DNA from: Bradyrhizobium oropedii
GTDB taxonomy: Bacteria; Pseudomonadota; Alphaproteobacteria; Rhizobiales; Xanthobacteraceae
DNA length: 36,782 nt
Assembly: GCF_020889685.1 (NCBI RefSeq)
Contig: NZ_JACMYO010000072.1
Span: 1 to 36,782, forward strand
Direction: 5' to 3'
This document shows, one piece after another, positions 1 through 8,177 of this stretch. The notes below the pieces were generated by a model that worked only from the letters and a program-made list of their open reading frames with translations, was not told the origin of the DNA and did not search any database. The position numbers and the translations under genes are program-made. Each line of letters begins with the position of its first letter. Position 1 is the first letter of the stretch.

Positions 1-104
1 TAGCCACCGGCCCGAATTGTTGACGACAGCGCGCGTCGTCGCAGGCACTGCCAGGGTTTCGCGGCGACCTGCTTGTCTGACAGGAGTGCCCCAAACCGCT
101 CCCT

Positions 105-139
105 GTGGTTATGGGTCCCTGCTTTCGCAGGGACGACAG
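105..139 (-). repeat. Palindromic intergenic repeat, family A (copy 1)
   Basis: On the minus strand this reads GTCGTCCCTGC, a short loop, GCAGGGACCCATAACCAC. The GTCCCTGC and GCAGGGAC arms pair into a hairpin. The same unit recurs at 9803, 27388, 27503, 36665 and, cut off by the window end, 36766. It is a REP/BIME-like dispersed element in intergenic DNA and not a coding feature. Confidence 0.7.
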
Positions 140-252
140 TGAGCTTGTGGCCGCCGTGCAGGCCTGTCATGCACCGTTTTGGTTGACCGCATCAGCCGCA
201 ATCGGCAGGCTGCGTGTGTAACCCCGCCCCGCCACGTTCTCCTCATCCCCGC

Positions 253-1152
253 ATGTTCACGATCGTCTCGCTCTGGATTCCCTTCACGATCGTCGCTGCG
301 TTCGGGCAGGTTGCGCGCAATGCGATGCAGCGGCAGCTGACCGGACCGCTCGGGACCTGGGGCGCGACCAATATCCGCTTCCTGTTCGGCCTGCCGTTCT
401 CGGTGGTGTTCTTCGTGCTGGCGGTGCTGCTGACCGGCGATCGCGTGCCGTGGCCGGCGGCCTCGTTCTGGCCGTGGCTGTTGTCCGGCGCGCTCAGCCA
501 GATCGTCGGCACCGGCTTCATGCTGCTGGCGATGAACGACCGCTCCTTCGTGGTGACCACGGCCTACATGAAGACCGAGGCGATCCAGACCGCGATCTTC
601 GGCTTCATCTTCCTCGGCGACCATCTCACGACGCCTAAGGTGATCGCGATCGTGATCGCGACCGTCGGCGTTGTCGTCACTGCGCTGCGGCCGGGCGGCT
701 CGCGGCGCTTTGCCGATCTGCGCCCGACCGTGCTCGGCCTCGGCGCCGCCGCCGTGTTCGCGATCTCGGCGGTGAGCTTTCGCGGCGCGATCATCGCGGT
801 GCCCGGCGTCTCGTTTGTCACGGCGGCCTCCTGCACGCTGATGTGGAGCCTGTTCGTGCAGACGCTGATCCTGTCGGTCTATCTGTTGCTGCGCGCGCCC
901 GACGTGCTGCGGAAAATCCTCGGCCTGTGGCGGCCCTCGATGTTCGCAGGCTTCATGGGCGCGTTCTCCTCGCAGTTCTGGTTCCTGGCGTTCGCGCTCA
1001 CCGCCGCCGCCAATGTGCGCACGCTGGCGCTGATCGAGGTTCTGTTCGCGCAGGGCGTGGCGTATTTCTCGCTCAAGCAGCCGTTCTCGCTGCGTGAAGT
1101 GCTCGGCATCGTCCTGATCGTGATCGGCGTCGCGCTGCTGATCGCCGCGTAG
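253..1152 (+). CDS. EamA/DMT-superfamily transporter
   Basis: Predicted inner-membrane drug/metabolite transporter of 299 residues, the usual size for a two-EamA-repeat, ten-helix protein. The sequence is almost entirely hydrophobic helices joined by short basic loops. The repeat start is visible near residues 5-30, and the second half contains the typical LREVLGIVLIVIGVALL final helix. The ATG at 253 is preferred to an upstream GTG at 214, because the extra 13 residues are proline-rich, unlike an EamA N-terminus, and no clear ribosome site supports either start. The substrate cannot be told from sequence; family members export amino acids, metabolites or drugs. It converges on another EamA gene with only about 13 bases between the two ends. 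Confidence 0.85.
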   Translation: MFTIVSLWIPFTIVAAFGQVARNAMQRQLTGPLGTWGATNIRFLFGLPFSVVFFVLAVLLTGDRVPWPAASFWPWLLSGALSQIVGTGFMLLAMNDRSFVVTTAYMKTEAIQTAIFGFIFLGDHLTTPKVIAIVIATVGVVVTALRPGGSRRFADLRPTVLGLGAAAVFAISAVSFRGAIIAVPGVSFVTAASCTLMWSLFVQTLILSVYLLLRAPDVLRKILGLWRPSMFAGFMGAFSSQFWFLAFALTAAANVRTLALIEVLFAQGVAYFSLKQPFSLREVLGIVLIVIGVALLIAA

Positions 1153-1165
1153 ACTCGAAAACGCT

Positions 1166-1605
1166 TTACCCTTGACGGCAATCAGCACTGCGCCGGCCGA
1201 GATCAGCGCGATCCCGATCCAGCCATAGGCCGAGGGACGTTCGCCGAGGAAGGTAACGCCGAACAGCGCCACCAGCACGACGCTGAGCTTGTCGATCGGC
1301 GCGACCAGTGTGGCGGGACCGAGCTTGAGCGCGCGGAAATAGCAGATCCACGAGGCGCCGGTGCCGAGCCCGGACAGCAGCAGGAACAGCCAGCTTTTGG
1401 TCGAGATCGGCCCGGATTGGCTGAATTGCCCGGTGGCGAACAGGATCGCCGACAGCGTGATCAGCACGACCACGGTGCGGATCAGGGTGGCGAGATCGGA
1501 GTTGATGCCCTCGACGCCGACCTTGGCGAAGATCGCGGTCAGTGCGGCGAATACGGCCGAGAGAAACGCCCAGACCTGCCAGGAAGACAATGTTTCGGGG
1601 CTCAT
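1166..1605 (-). CDS. Single-domain EamA-family transporter, stop codon lost by apparent 1-base deletion
   Basis: About 146 residues of a one-repeat EamA membrane protein: five hydrophobic helices, starting MSPETLSSWQVWAFLSAV and ending GAVLIAVKG. The family's short members of about 140 residues work as dimers; the substrate is unknown. The start is the ATG at 1605, because the 36 residues upstream are translated repeat DNA. As written, the frame has no stop after VLIAVKG and runs on antisense through the neighbouring transporter to position 109. Adding one base to the C-run at 1169-1171 (a G-run on the coding strand) brings the TAA at 1166-1168 into frame right after VKG. The repaired end is inference; the helices are seen directly. 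Confidence 0.7.
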
Positions 1606-1634
1606 TCGGGACGCTCGGCCGGGTTGGCCCCACC

Positions 1635-1718
1635 CGTCATTGCGAGCGAAGCGAAGCAATCCATGGTGCAACAAGTCCGAAGCTGGATTGCTTCGTCGCT
1701 TCGCTCCTCGCAATGACG
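1635..1718. repeat. Palindromic intergenic repeat, family B (copy 1)
   Basis: An imperfect long hairpin. The left arm is CGTCATTGCGAGCGAAGCGA and the right arm TCGCTTCGCTCCTCGCAATGACG, with inner pairing of GCAATCCA and TGGATTGC. A second copy lies at 8308-8429. This is an intergenic mosaic-type element common in Bradyrhizobiaceae. It lies between the short EamA gene start and the DUF1178 gene end. Short reading frames across it are artefacts. Confidence 0.75.
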
Positions 1719-1737
1719 AGGATCGAAGCGGTTCGCC

Positions 1738-2207
1738 CTAGTTCCGGTCTTCCGGCAGCGTCGGCAGCGGCGAGACCTCGACGCCCTCGTCGATCAGGGC
1801 GCGCGCCTCTTCCGGCGAGGCCTCGCCGTAGATCGGCCGGTGCTCGATGTCGCCGTAATGCATCTTGCGCGCTTCGTTGGGGAAGCGCTCGCCGACATTG
1901 TCGGCGTTCTTCACGATATGGTCGCGCAGCTCCTTCAGCTTGCTGCGCAGCTCGCGCTCGTGCGCCATCATCAGCGACGTCGATTCACTGGCCGGTGCCT
2001 CGACGGGAGCGGCGGCGCCGGCCGAGCCGGTTCGCGACCCTTCTTGCTGACGACCTGGGGCGCCATGATGGCGCGCTCGATCTCGGTCGAGCCGCAGGCC
2101 GGGCAATTGATCAGGTGACGCCGCTCCTGCGATTCATAGGCTGAGGAGCTCTGGAACCAGCTCTCGAACTGATGGCCGCGCTCGCAGCGCAGCGTGTAGC
2201 GGATCAT
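1738..2207 (-). CDS. DUF1178 zinc-ribbon protein, frameshifted by one base
   Basis: The N-terminal part (MIRYTLRCERGHQFESWFQS, then CPACGS) and the C-terminal part (ELRSKLKELRDHIVKNADNV to LPTLPEDRN) lie in two different minus-strand frames. Together they form one protein of the DUF1178 family, about 156 residues. CERGH and CPACG form a zinc-ribbon-like site near residues 8-40; the C-terminal half is the family's charged conserved region. Adding one base to the CC at 2027-2028 (GGG instead of GG on the coding strand, after KKGREP) joins the frames without other changes. Its ATG overlaps the stop of the nitrilase gene (ATGA), so it is the last gene of the comF-grxC-nitrilase operon. The function is unknown. 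Confidence 0.8.
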
Positions 2208-3082
2208 GCCGAACCCCGGACGAGGTGCAGATGCTCCGGGCCGGCCTTGGGGTCGGCAATGCCGAAGCGCCTGCCATGTTGCAGCGAGGGAATAGTCTTG
2301 CGCGCGGTCTCGACCTTGGCGGGATCGATCTCGGCCAGGAACACGCCCGGCTCGACGCCGCCCTCGGCCAGGATCTCGCCCCAGGGGTCGATGATCAGCG
2401 AATGGCCGAAGGTCTCGCGCTTGTTCTCATGCAGGCCCGCCTGCGCCGCCGCGAATACGAAGCAGCCGGTCTCGATGGCGCGGGCGCGGAGCAGCGTGTG
2501 CCAATGCGCTTCGCCGGTCTTGCGGGTGAAGGCGGACGGCACCGTGAGGAAGGATGCGCCGGCTTCGGCGAGCGCGCGATAAAGCGCCGGGAAGCGCACG
2601 TCGTAGCAGATCGTCAGTCCGATCCGGCCCCAGGGCAGGTCGGAGATCACGGCGGTCTCGCCGGGCTGGTAATTGGCCGATTCGCGATAGCTCTCGCCGC
2701 CCGGCAGGTCGATGTCGAACATATGGATCTTGTCGTAGCTCGCGAGCACATTGCCCTCGGGCCCGATCAGGAACGAACGGTTGACCGCCTTCTCCGGCGA
2801 GTAGCGCAGCGCCAGCGAGCCGATATGCAGATGGATCTTCAGCTCGGCGGCGAGCGCGCGATACGCCTGCAGCGACTTGTCGTCCTCTTCGCTCGCTAAG
2901 TGCTCGAACAGCGCCTTGCGGTTCAGCTGCATCATGTTGCTGACCTCGGGGGTCAGCACATATTTGGCGCCCTGCGCTGCCGCTTCGCGGACCAGCCGCG
3001 TGCCCTGCTCGAGGCTCGGCTCCGGCAGCAGCCCGGTGCGCATCTGCACCATGGCGGCGGTGAAAATGTTGTCTGTGCTCAT
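2204..3082 (-). CDS. Carbon-nitrogen hydrolase (nitrilase superfamily, Nit-type amidase)
   Basis: 292 residues of the nitrilase superfamily with the full Glu-Lys-Cys triad: E46 (TPEVSN), K118 (YDKIHMFD) and C159 (LTICYDVRFP). The conserved YDKIHMFDIDLPGG and CYDVRFPALYR blocks place it in the Nit1/Nit2 branch. Family members remove the amide from deaminated glutathione or alpha-ketoglutaramate (metabolite repair), so that cytosolic role is the likely one, but the substrate is inferred. It overlaps grxC upstream and DUF1178 downstream by ATGA junctions, so the genes are translationally coupled. Being next to a glutaredoxin fits a glutathione-related function. Confidence 0.9.
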   Translation of the reverse strand: MSTDNIFTAAMVQMRTGLLPEPSLEQGTRLVREAAAQGAKYVLTPEVSNMMQLNRKALFEHLASEEDDKSLQAYRALAAELKIHLHIGSLALRYSPEKAVNRSFLIGPEGNVLASYDKIHMFDIDLPGGESYRESANYQPGETAVISDLPWGRIGLTICYDVRFPALYRALAEAGASFLTVPSAFTRKTGEAHWHTLLRARAIETGCFVFAAAQAGLHENKRETFGHSLIIDPWGEILAEGGVEPGVFLAEIDPAKVETARKTIPSLQHGRRFGIADPKAGPEHLHLVRGSA

Positions 3083-3354
3083 CAGGCGCCGCCTCCGTTG
3101 CTAAGCAGGCCGTCGAGCTTGCCCTCGCGGTCGAGCGCGTAGAGCTCGTCGCAGCCGCCGACATGGGTCTTGCCGATGAAGATCTGCGGGAAGGTCGTCC
3201 CGGCGCCGACGCGATTGTACATTTCGTCGCGATAGGCCGGGTTGCTGGCAACGCTCAATTCGGTGAACGCCGCGTTCTTGCGCGTCAAAAGCGATTTGGC
3301 CGCGGTGCAATAACCGCAGCCCGGGCGGGTGTAGATTTCAATGGCAGCGGTCAT
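3082..3354 (-). CDS. grxC: Glutaredoxin 3 (dithiol)
   Basis: A 90-residue cytosolic glutaredoxin. The dithiol active site CGYC sits at residues 13-16 (TRPGCGYCTAAKSLL). The cis-proline block TFPQIFIGKTHVGGCDEL, which binds glutathione, is intact, and the length is standard. It reduces protein disulfides and glutathione mixed disulfides with electrons from glutathione. Its TGA overlaps the ATG of the nitrilase gene, and it lies 30 bases after comF in the same minus-strand operon. Confidence 0.95.
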   Translation of the reverse strand: MTAAIEIYTRPGCGYCTAAKSLLTRKNAAFTELSVASNPAYRDEMYNRVGAGTTFPQIFIGKTHVGGCDELYALDREGKLDGLLSNGGGA

Positions 3355-3384
3355 GGTGTGCTCGGTTGAACCAGAATACTCAGA

Positions 3385-4194
3385 TTATATGGGAGCGCGG
3401 TGCTGCTCGACAACCCGGGCAAACACCAGCACGTCGACCTGCGCCGCCTTCGCCCGTAACAGCGCTCGGGCGCAGGCATCCACTGTCGCACCCGAGGTCA
3501 GGACGTCGTCGACCAGGATCACCCGGCGGCCCTGGATGTCAGCCTTGCGTTCATCGGCGACCCCGAATGCGCCCTGCACATTGCTGGCGCGGTCCTTGCG
3601 CGACAGTCCGATCTGCTGCTCGGTGGCGCGGACGCGCCGTAGCGCCTCCGACACCATTTTGACGCCGCTCTGGCGCGCGATCACCTTGGCGAGCGCGCCA
3701 GACTGGTTGTAGCGCCGGCTCCAGCCGCGCCGCCAGTGCAGAGGAACCGGAACCAGCATGTCGGCGCCGTCGAGCAATTCCTTTCCCGCCCGCGCCATCC
3801 AGCGACCCATTGTCGGCGCCAGATCGGTGCGATCCTGGAATTTTAATGCGTGCACCAGTGTGCGTGCGACGTCGTCATAGCGCACCGCGGCGCGGGCGCG
3901 TTGATAGGCCGGTGGGTTAGCGATCGCCTCCATCGACAGCAGCTCGGGACCTGGATCGTAGACGAAGGGAATGCCGAGCCGCGGGCAGAACGGCGGCGCG
4001 ATGAACGACAATTTGGCCCAGCAGTCCGCGCAGACGCCCTCGCCATGAACCGGCTCGCGGCACGACACGCACAGCGTCGGCAGCGCGATGTCGAGCGCCA
4101 GCCGCGCGGTGCGCAGCCACGCGCCGCCGACCGCGCCGAGCGCGCGCTGAACGTGACCGGTAATGGAGCGTGTCGGTGATGCCTCGGCGTCCAT
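3385..4194 (-). CDS. comF: ComF-family phosphoribosyltransferase-like protein
   Basis: 269 residues. An N-terminal zinc-finger-like pair CVSC (42-45) and CADC (55-58) is followed by a type I phosphoribosyltransferase fold. Its PRPP loop VILVDDVLTSGATVDAC is intact near residues 226-242, and the family motif RYNQSGALAK is present. ComF proteins take part in DNA uptake in naturally competent bacteria, but in alphaproteobacteria they are usually kept without other competence genes, so the role here is uncertain. It starts the tight comF-grxC-nitrilase-DUF1178 run. No strong ribosome site is seen before the ATG. Confidence 0.88.
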   Translation of the reverse strand: MDAEASPTRSITGHVQRALGAVGGAWLRTARLALDIALPTLCVSCREPVHGEGVCADCWAKLSFIAPPFCPRLGIPFVYDPGPELLSMEAIANPPAYQRARAAVRYDDVARTLVHALKFQDRTDLAPTMGRWMARAGKELLDGADMLVPVPLHWRRGWSRRYNQSGALAKVIARQSGVKMVSEALRRVRATEQQIGLSRKDRASNVQGAFGVADERKADIQGRRVILVDDVLTSGATVDACARALLRAKAAQVDVLVFARVVEQHRAPI

Positions 4195-4251
4195 GGCGGG
4201 CGAGGCTAGCGTTTGGGCAACGCGGGCTCAAGGCGCAAGGCGTCGCCCCTT

Positions 4252-4842
4252 TCACGACAGCATCTCGTGGTGTTCGCGCAAGATTGCCCGCGCGCCGCGC
4301 TTCTCGATGCCCCGGCCGCCCATGATCGCGTCATAGGCAAGCCGCATCTGGCGGGCAGCTGCCTGAGGCGCAACGGCACCAATTCCGGTGCCCAATCCGG
4401 GAACAAGCAGAGTCCGAATTGGCGCCTTTGTACGGGCATTGTGGGCCAGGACGGCAATCAGCGCAGCTCGGAACGCAAGGTACACATTGACGGTCGCGCT
4501 GATGTCCGATGGTACCCGCATGGTTGGTGCACTGACCAGGAATGGAATGCAGTCGTGACCGGTCGCGACGATAGCGGCTTGCCCAACCGGCAATTCGCCG
4601 TGGTGGTACTCTGCAATCGCGGCCTGCAGGTCGGTCTGAAGCGTCCAGCCGAAGAACTTCGAGTACAGAAGGTCGATTCCGCCATCCATAAAGCCAAAGC
4701 TGTTCGCCGGGCTGACGATGGCATCTGCCTTGTGTTCGAAAATGTCGCCACGAGATGCGCGCACCTCGGGCAGGTCGGCGAAGGCAAGCCCCCAAGCCTT
4801 GACCACGCCGGCGTTGATATCCCGTAAGTGTACCGCAAGCAT
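4252..4842 (-). CDS. Macro-domain protein (ADP-ribose-binding type)
   Basis: 196 residues forming one macro domain. The conserved first strand and ligand loop are visible as ADAIVSPANSFGFMDGGID near residues 34-52. The glycine-rich phosphate loop follows as LLVPGLGTGIGAV near residues 148-160. Macro domains bind or hydrolyse ADP-ribose adducts on protein or nucleic acid, but the substrate is not predictable. The ATG at 4842 has AGGA eight bases upstream. Hand-counted GC is lower here (about 57% in 4501-4560) than in neighbouring comF (about 72% in 3661-3720). The gene sits between comF and a divergent methyltransferase, which suggests later insertion. No toxin or ART partner gene is adjacent. 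Confidence 0.85.
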   Translation of the reverse strand: MLAVHLRDINAGVVKAWGLAFADLPEVRASRGDIFEHKADAIVSPANSFGFMDGGIDLLYSKFFGWTLQTDLQAAIAEYHHGELPVGQAAIVATGHDCIPFLVSAPTMRVPSDISATVNVYLAFRAALIAVLAHNARTKAPIRTLLVPGLGTGIGAVAPQAAARQMRLAYDAIMGGRGIEKRGARAILREHHEMLS

Positions 4843-4959
4843 GGGAATAATCCTGGTGAGTGGACGATGGCTGCGTGCAGCCCGCGTCAGGCTAGCGGCT
4901 CGCCGGATTCGTCTCAAGCAACGCATTGCCTGCGGCGGCGGTCCGGCGTAACCAGCGGC

Positions 4960-5802
4960 ATGACAACGACCCCGGCCACGGCCCCGATTTTGTTCGATCG
5001 CGCATTGCTCGGCGCGCGGCTGGCGCGTGCGCAGGTCGCGGGGGCGGCGACGTTCCTGCTCGAGCGAGCCACGGAGGATATGGCGGACCGCTTGCAGGCG
5101 GTGTCGCGCAGCTTTTCTTCAGCAGCCGATGTCTGGACGCCGGGTGACGGGCTTGCGGAGGTCCTGCGCGGGCGTGTGGCATCAGTCGGTGCGATCGGAT
5201 TCGCTGAGGCAGAATCGCTCGGCCTGTCGCCGGAGACGCTCGATCTCGCGGTCTCGGCACTCGCCTTCCAGTTCGTCAACGATTTGCCGGGCGTGCTGGC
5301 GCAGATCCGCCGGGCGCTGAAGCCGGACGGGCTGCTGCTTGCTGCGATGCTCGGCGGCGATACGCTGACCGAGCTGCGGCAGAGTTTTGCTGCCGCGGAG
5401 GCCGAGTGCGAGGGCGGGGTGTCGCCGCGCGTCGCGCCGTTCGCCGATCTGCGCGACATCGGCGCGCTGTTGCAGCGGGCAGGATTCGCGCTGCCGGTCA
5501 CCGACGTCGACCGCGTCGTGGTGCGCTATGCCAGCGCGTTCGCGCTGATGGCCGACCTCAGGCGCATGGGCGCGACCAACGTGCTGCGCGAGCGCCGCCA
5601 CACCCCGACCCGCCGCGCCACCATGCTGCGCATGGCGCAGATCTACGGCGAGCGCTTCGCCGACGCCGACGGCCGCATCCGCGCCACCTTCGACATCGTC
5701 TGGCTGTCCGGCTGGGCGCCGCATGAAAGCCAGCCGAAGCCGCTGAAGCCAGGCTCGGCGAAGGCGAGCCTTGAAGCGGCGGTGAAGCAGGTGAAGCGCT
5801 GA
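4960..5802 (+). CDS. NDUFAF5-like class I SAM-dependent methyltransferase
   Basis: 280 residues. It begins MTTTPATAPILFDRALLGAR, matching the FDR(x)LLRxR(x)RA start of bacterial relatives of mitochondrial NDUFAF5. The later block LDLAVSALAFQFVNDLPGVL, then RALKPDGLLLAAMLGGDTL, is the family's motif II-III region with the conserved GGDTLTELR segment. Mitochondrial NDUFAF5 modifies an arginine of complex I subunit NDUFS7, so a similar role in complex I assembly is possible here; that is inference. The usual glycine-rich SAM loop (motif I) is degenerate, reading AADVWTPGDGLAEVL. The ATG at 4960 is chosen because the in-frame DNA upstream encodes unrelated Arg/Ser-rich sequence. Confidence 0.8.
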   Translation: MTTTPATAPILFDRALLGARLARAQVAGAATFLLERATEDMADRLQAVSRSFSSAADVWTPGDGLAEVLRGRVASVGAIGFAEAESLGLSPETLDLAVSALAFQFVNDLPGVLAQIRRALKPDGLLLAAMLGGDTLTELRQSFAAAEAECEGGVSPRVAPFADLRDIGALLQRAGFALPVTDVDRVVVRYASAFALMADLRRMGATNVLRERRHTPTRRATMLRMAQIYGERFADADGRIRATFDIVWLSGWAPHESQPKPLKPGSAKASLEAAVKQVKR

Positions 5803-6234
5803 AGCGTGAGGTGAGCACGCTGCTCAGGCTCCCTCCCCCGCAAGGAAGGGCAATCGCACGTGACAAGAAATTCGGAGTTACCGAACGAAAACACCAGAAT
5901 CGTTCCGCATTCGATTCCGCTTCGTTCGCGATCCGATTCAGTTTCAGGCCGCATCTCCGGGCCACATGCGATTCCCCATACCCCGCAAGGGGGGAGGGAG
6001 CCCGTCCATCGTGCGTCCCTTACGGTCGGCCCCGCTCATCGTGCGCCAGCGAGGTCACAGCGATCCAACCTCTCTCACAAGGTGGGCGACGGCTGCTCGC
6101 ACGATTTCGGAATAATGGAATTGTGCCGGTGAGTTGCCCGACGTGTCAAGTCGTCGTGCTGAACGCCGGGCTACTTTGCATGGGGTTGTTTTCGATATTT
6201 TGGCAAGGCGCCTCCCCCGCAAGAGAGGTGACGG
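5803..6234. repeat. Intergenic region made of short dispersed repeats, no gene
   Basis: A 432-base gap between convergent genes. Arms GGCTCCCTCCCCCGCAAGG (near 5827) and CCCCGCAAGGGGGGAGGGAG (near 5981) are inverted copies and frame a segment of about 175 bases. A third related arm, CCTCCCCCGCAAGAGAGG, lies near 6211-6228. Between them is DNA (TTGCCCGACGTGTCAAGTCG near 6133 and GCATGGGGTTGTTTTCGATA near 6179) of the kind I recall as interspersed in Bradyrhizobium genomes. Reading frames here show no protein-like pattern. Confidence 0.55.
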
Positions 6235-6645
6235 TCACAGCAGCAGATCCACCAGATGCGGCAGCAGCGGGATGTCGGCCGGCGGCATCGGATAGTCGCG
6301 GAGCTTGTTGGCGCGGACCCAGGCGAGGTTCTGGCCCTCGCGCGCCGCCGCCAGGCCCTCCCAGCGGCGGCAGATGTAGAGCGGCATCAAGAGATGGAAG
6401 GTCTCGTAGGCATGGCTGGCGAAGGTCAGCGGGGCGAGGCACGGCTCGCTCACGGTGATGCCGATCTCCTCGTGCAGCTCGCGGATCAGGGTCTGTTCCG
6501 GCCGCTCGCCGGGCTCGATCTTGCCGCCGGGGAATTCCCACAATCCCGCCAGCGCCTTGCCTTCGGGACGCTGCGCCAGCAGCACGCGCTTGTCGGCGTC
6601 GACCAGCGCGCAGGCGACGACGAGGGTCAGCTTGATGTCAGCCAT
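6235..6645 (-). CDS. mutT: MutT-type Nudix hydrolase (8-oxo-dGTP diphosphatase)
   Basis: 136 residues from the ATG at 6645 (MADIKLTLVVACALVDADKR). The Nudix box is complete: G, five residues, E, seven residues, RELHEEIG (GGKIEPGERPEQTLIRELHE, then EIGI). The leading LLAQRPEGKALAGLWEFPGG block is typical of MutT, which sanitises the nucleotide pool by cleaving 8-oxo-dGTP to the monophosphate and pyrophosphate. The length matches MutT (about 130). In many alphaproteobacteria mutT lies near argJ and secA, which agrees with this position. A longer frame upstream to 6681 lacks similarity to the family start. Confidence 0.88.
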   Translation of the reverse strand: MADIKLTLVVACALVDADKRVLLAQRPEGKALAGLWEFPGGKIEPGERPEQTLIRELHEEIGITVSEPCLAPLTFASHAYETFHLLMPLYICRRWEGLAAAREGQNLAWVRANKLRDYPMPPADIPLLPHLVDLLL

Positions 6646-6816
6646 GGAGCAGGGATTTCCTTCCGATCTGCAAGCTTTCATTAACCAGCAATGCGCCGCC
6701 CGGCCAAACGATTTGTGCCGGTGGCTGTTTCTGCATCCGCGATAAGCCGGCCTTAATTCGCAACCGGCAGGGTGAAGCGGTTTATCTACCCATCAAATTC
6801 TCTGCCGATATAACCC

Positions 6817-8166
6817 ATGAGCACCTTGATCCGGACCATCAGCCGTTTCCGTCGCGATCGCTCCGGCAATATCGCGATGACCTTCGGCCTTGTTTTGCTG
6901 CCGCTCGTCGTCGCGGTCGGATGCGCGGTCGACTATTCCCGCGCCAACCAGATCCGCAGCAAGCTGATCTCCGCCGCCGACGCGGCGAGCGTGGGGGCGG
7001 TCGCCAAGCAATCGCCCGGCTTCATTGCCGCCGGCGCCATGACCTCGGACGGTGAGATCTCGGCGGGCGAAGCCGACGCGCGGAAGATCTTCAGCGGCAA
7101 CGTCTTCAACCAGAACGGCTTCACGCTGACCAGCGTGACACCGACCATGACCAAGAGCGGCGGCACGATCACCTCGACGGTCCAGTTCACCGCGGATGTC
7201 CCGACCATGTTCCTCGGCGTCATCGGGCAGAGCAAGATGACCGTGACGGGTACGTCGACCGCGACCGCGAACATGCCGCTCTATATCGATTTCTATCTGC
7301 TGCTCGACAATTCACCGTCGATGGGCGTCGGCGCCACGCCGACGGACGTCGCCGCCCTGGTCAAGGCCACCACCGGCAACAGCTTCAAGCCGAACGACCA
7401 ATGCGCCTTCGCCTGCCACGACTACAACGACCCCAACAACTACTACAATCTGGCGAAATCGCTTGGCGTGACGACGCGGATCGACGTGCTGCGCAGCGCG
7501 ACCCAGCAATTGATGGATACCGCGGCGTCGACCCAGACCTATTCGAGCCAATTCCGGATGGCGATCTACGACTTCGGCGCGTCCTCGGCGACCTATGGCC
7601 TGCGAAGCCTGTTCACCCTGTCGTCGAGCCTGTCGAGTGCAAAGTCGGCGGCCGGCAACATCGATCTGATGGGCGTCTACGGCAACAACGATGCCTATAC
7701 CGCGGACAAGGACAGCCAGTTCACGACGATTTTTCCGCAGATCAACAGCCAGATCGGAAACCCGGGCGCCGGTACGTCGTCGGCGCCGATGAAGTATCTG
7801 TTCTTCGTTTCCGACGGCGTGGCCGACGAGCCGAATTCAAGCTGCCTGAAGCCGATCACCGGCAGCAATCGCTGCCAGTCGCCGATCAATCCGGCGCTGT
7901 GTGATGCGATCAAGAAGCGCAACATCAAGATCGCGGTGCTCTACACCACCTATCTGCGGCTGCCGACCAACAACTGGTACATGACCTGGATCGATCCGTT
8001 CAATCAGGGTCCGTTCGGTCCGTCGCCGAACAGCCAGATCGCGCAGAACATGCAGGCTTGTGCGTCGCCGGGCTTCTATTTCGAGGTCAGCCCGACGCAG
8101 GGCATTGCGGACGCGATGAACGCGCTGTTCAAGAAGGCCGTCGCCGACGCGCGGATCAGCAGCTAG
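6817..8166 (+). CDS. TadG-like pilus assembly protein with von Willebrand A domain
   Basis: 449 residues. The N-terminus carries the TadE/TadG-like signature: a short basic segment, RDRSGNIAMTFGLVLLPLVV, one transmembrane helix (about residues 18-40) and then VDYSRANQIRSKLISAADAA. The rest is predicted to lie outside the inner membrane. It contains a vWA-like domain starting IDFYLLLDNSPSMG, in which DNSPS is the metal-ion (MIDAS) DxSxS motif. Such proteins are minor pseudopilin or tether parts of Flp/Tad pili. No other tad genes are in the window, so it is a solitary copy. Repeats of two families follow its stop. Confidence 0.88.
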   Translation: MSTLIRTISRFRRDRSGNIAMTFGLVLLPLVVAVGCAVDYSRANQIRSKLISAADAASVGAVAKQSPGFIAAGAMTSDGEISAGEADARKIFSGNVFNQNGFTLTSVTPTMTKSGGTITSTVQFTADVPTMFLGVIGQSKMTVTGTSTATANMPLYIDFYLLLDNSPSMGVGATPTDVAALVKATTGNSFKPNDQCAFACHDYNDPNNYYNLAKSLGVTTRIDVLRSATQQLMDTAASTQTYSSQFRMAIYDFGASSATYGLRSLFTLSSSLSSAKSAAGNIDLMGVYGNNDAYTADKDSQFTTIFPQINSQIGNPGAGTSSAPMKYLFFVSDGVADEPNSSCLKPITGSNRCQSPINPALCDAIKKRNIKIAVLYTTYLRLPTNNWYMTWIDPFNQGPFGPSPNSQIAQNMQACASPGFYFEVSPTQGIADAMNALFKKAVADARISS

Positions 8167-8177
8167 AGGCGCTCTCA

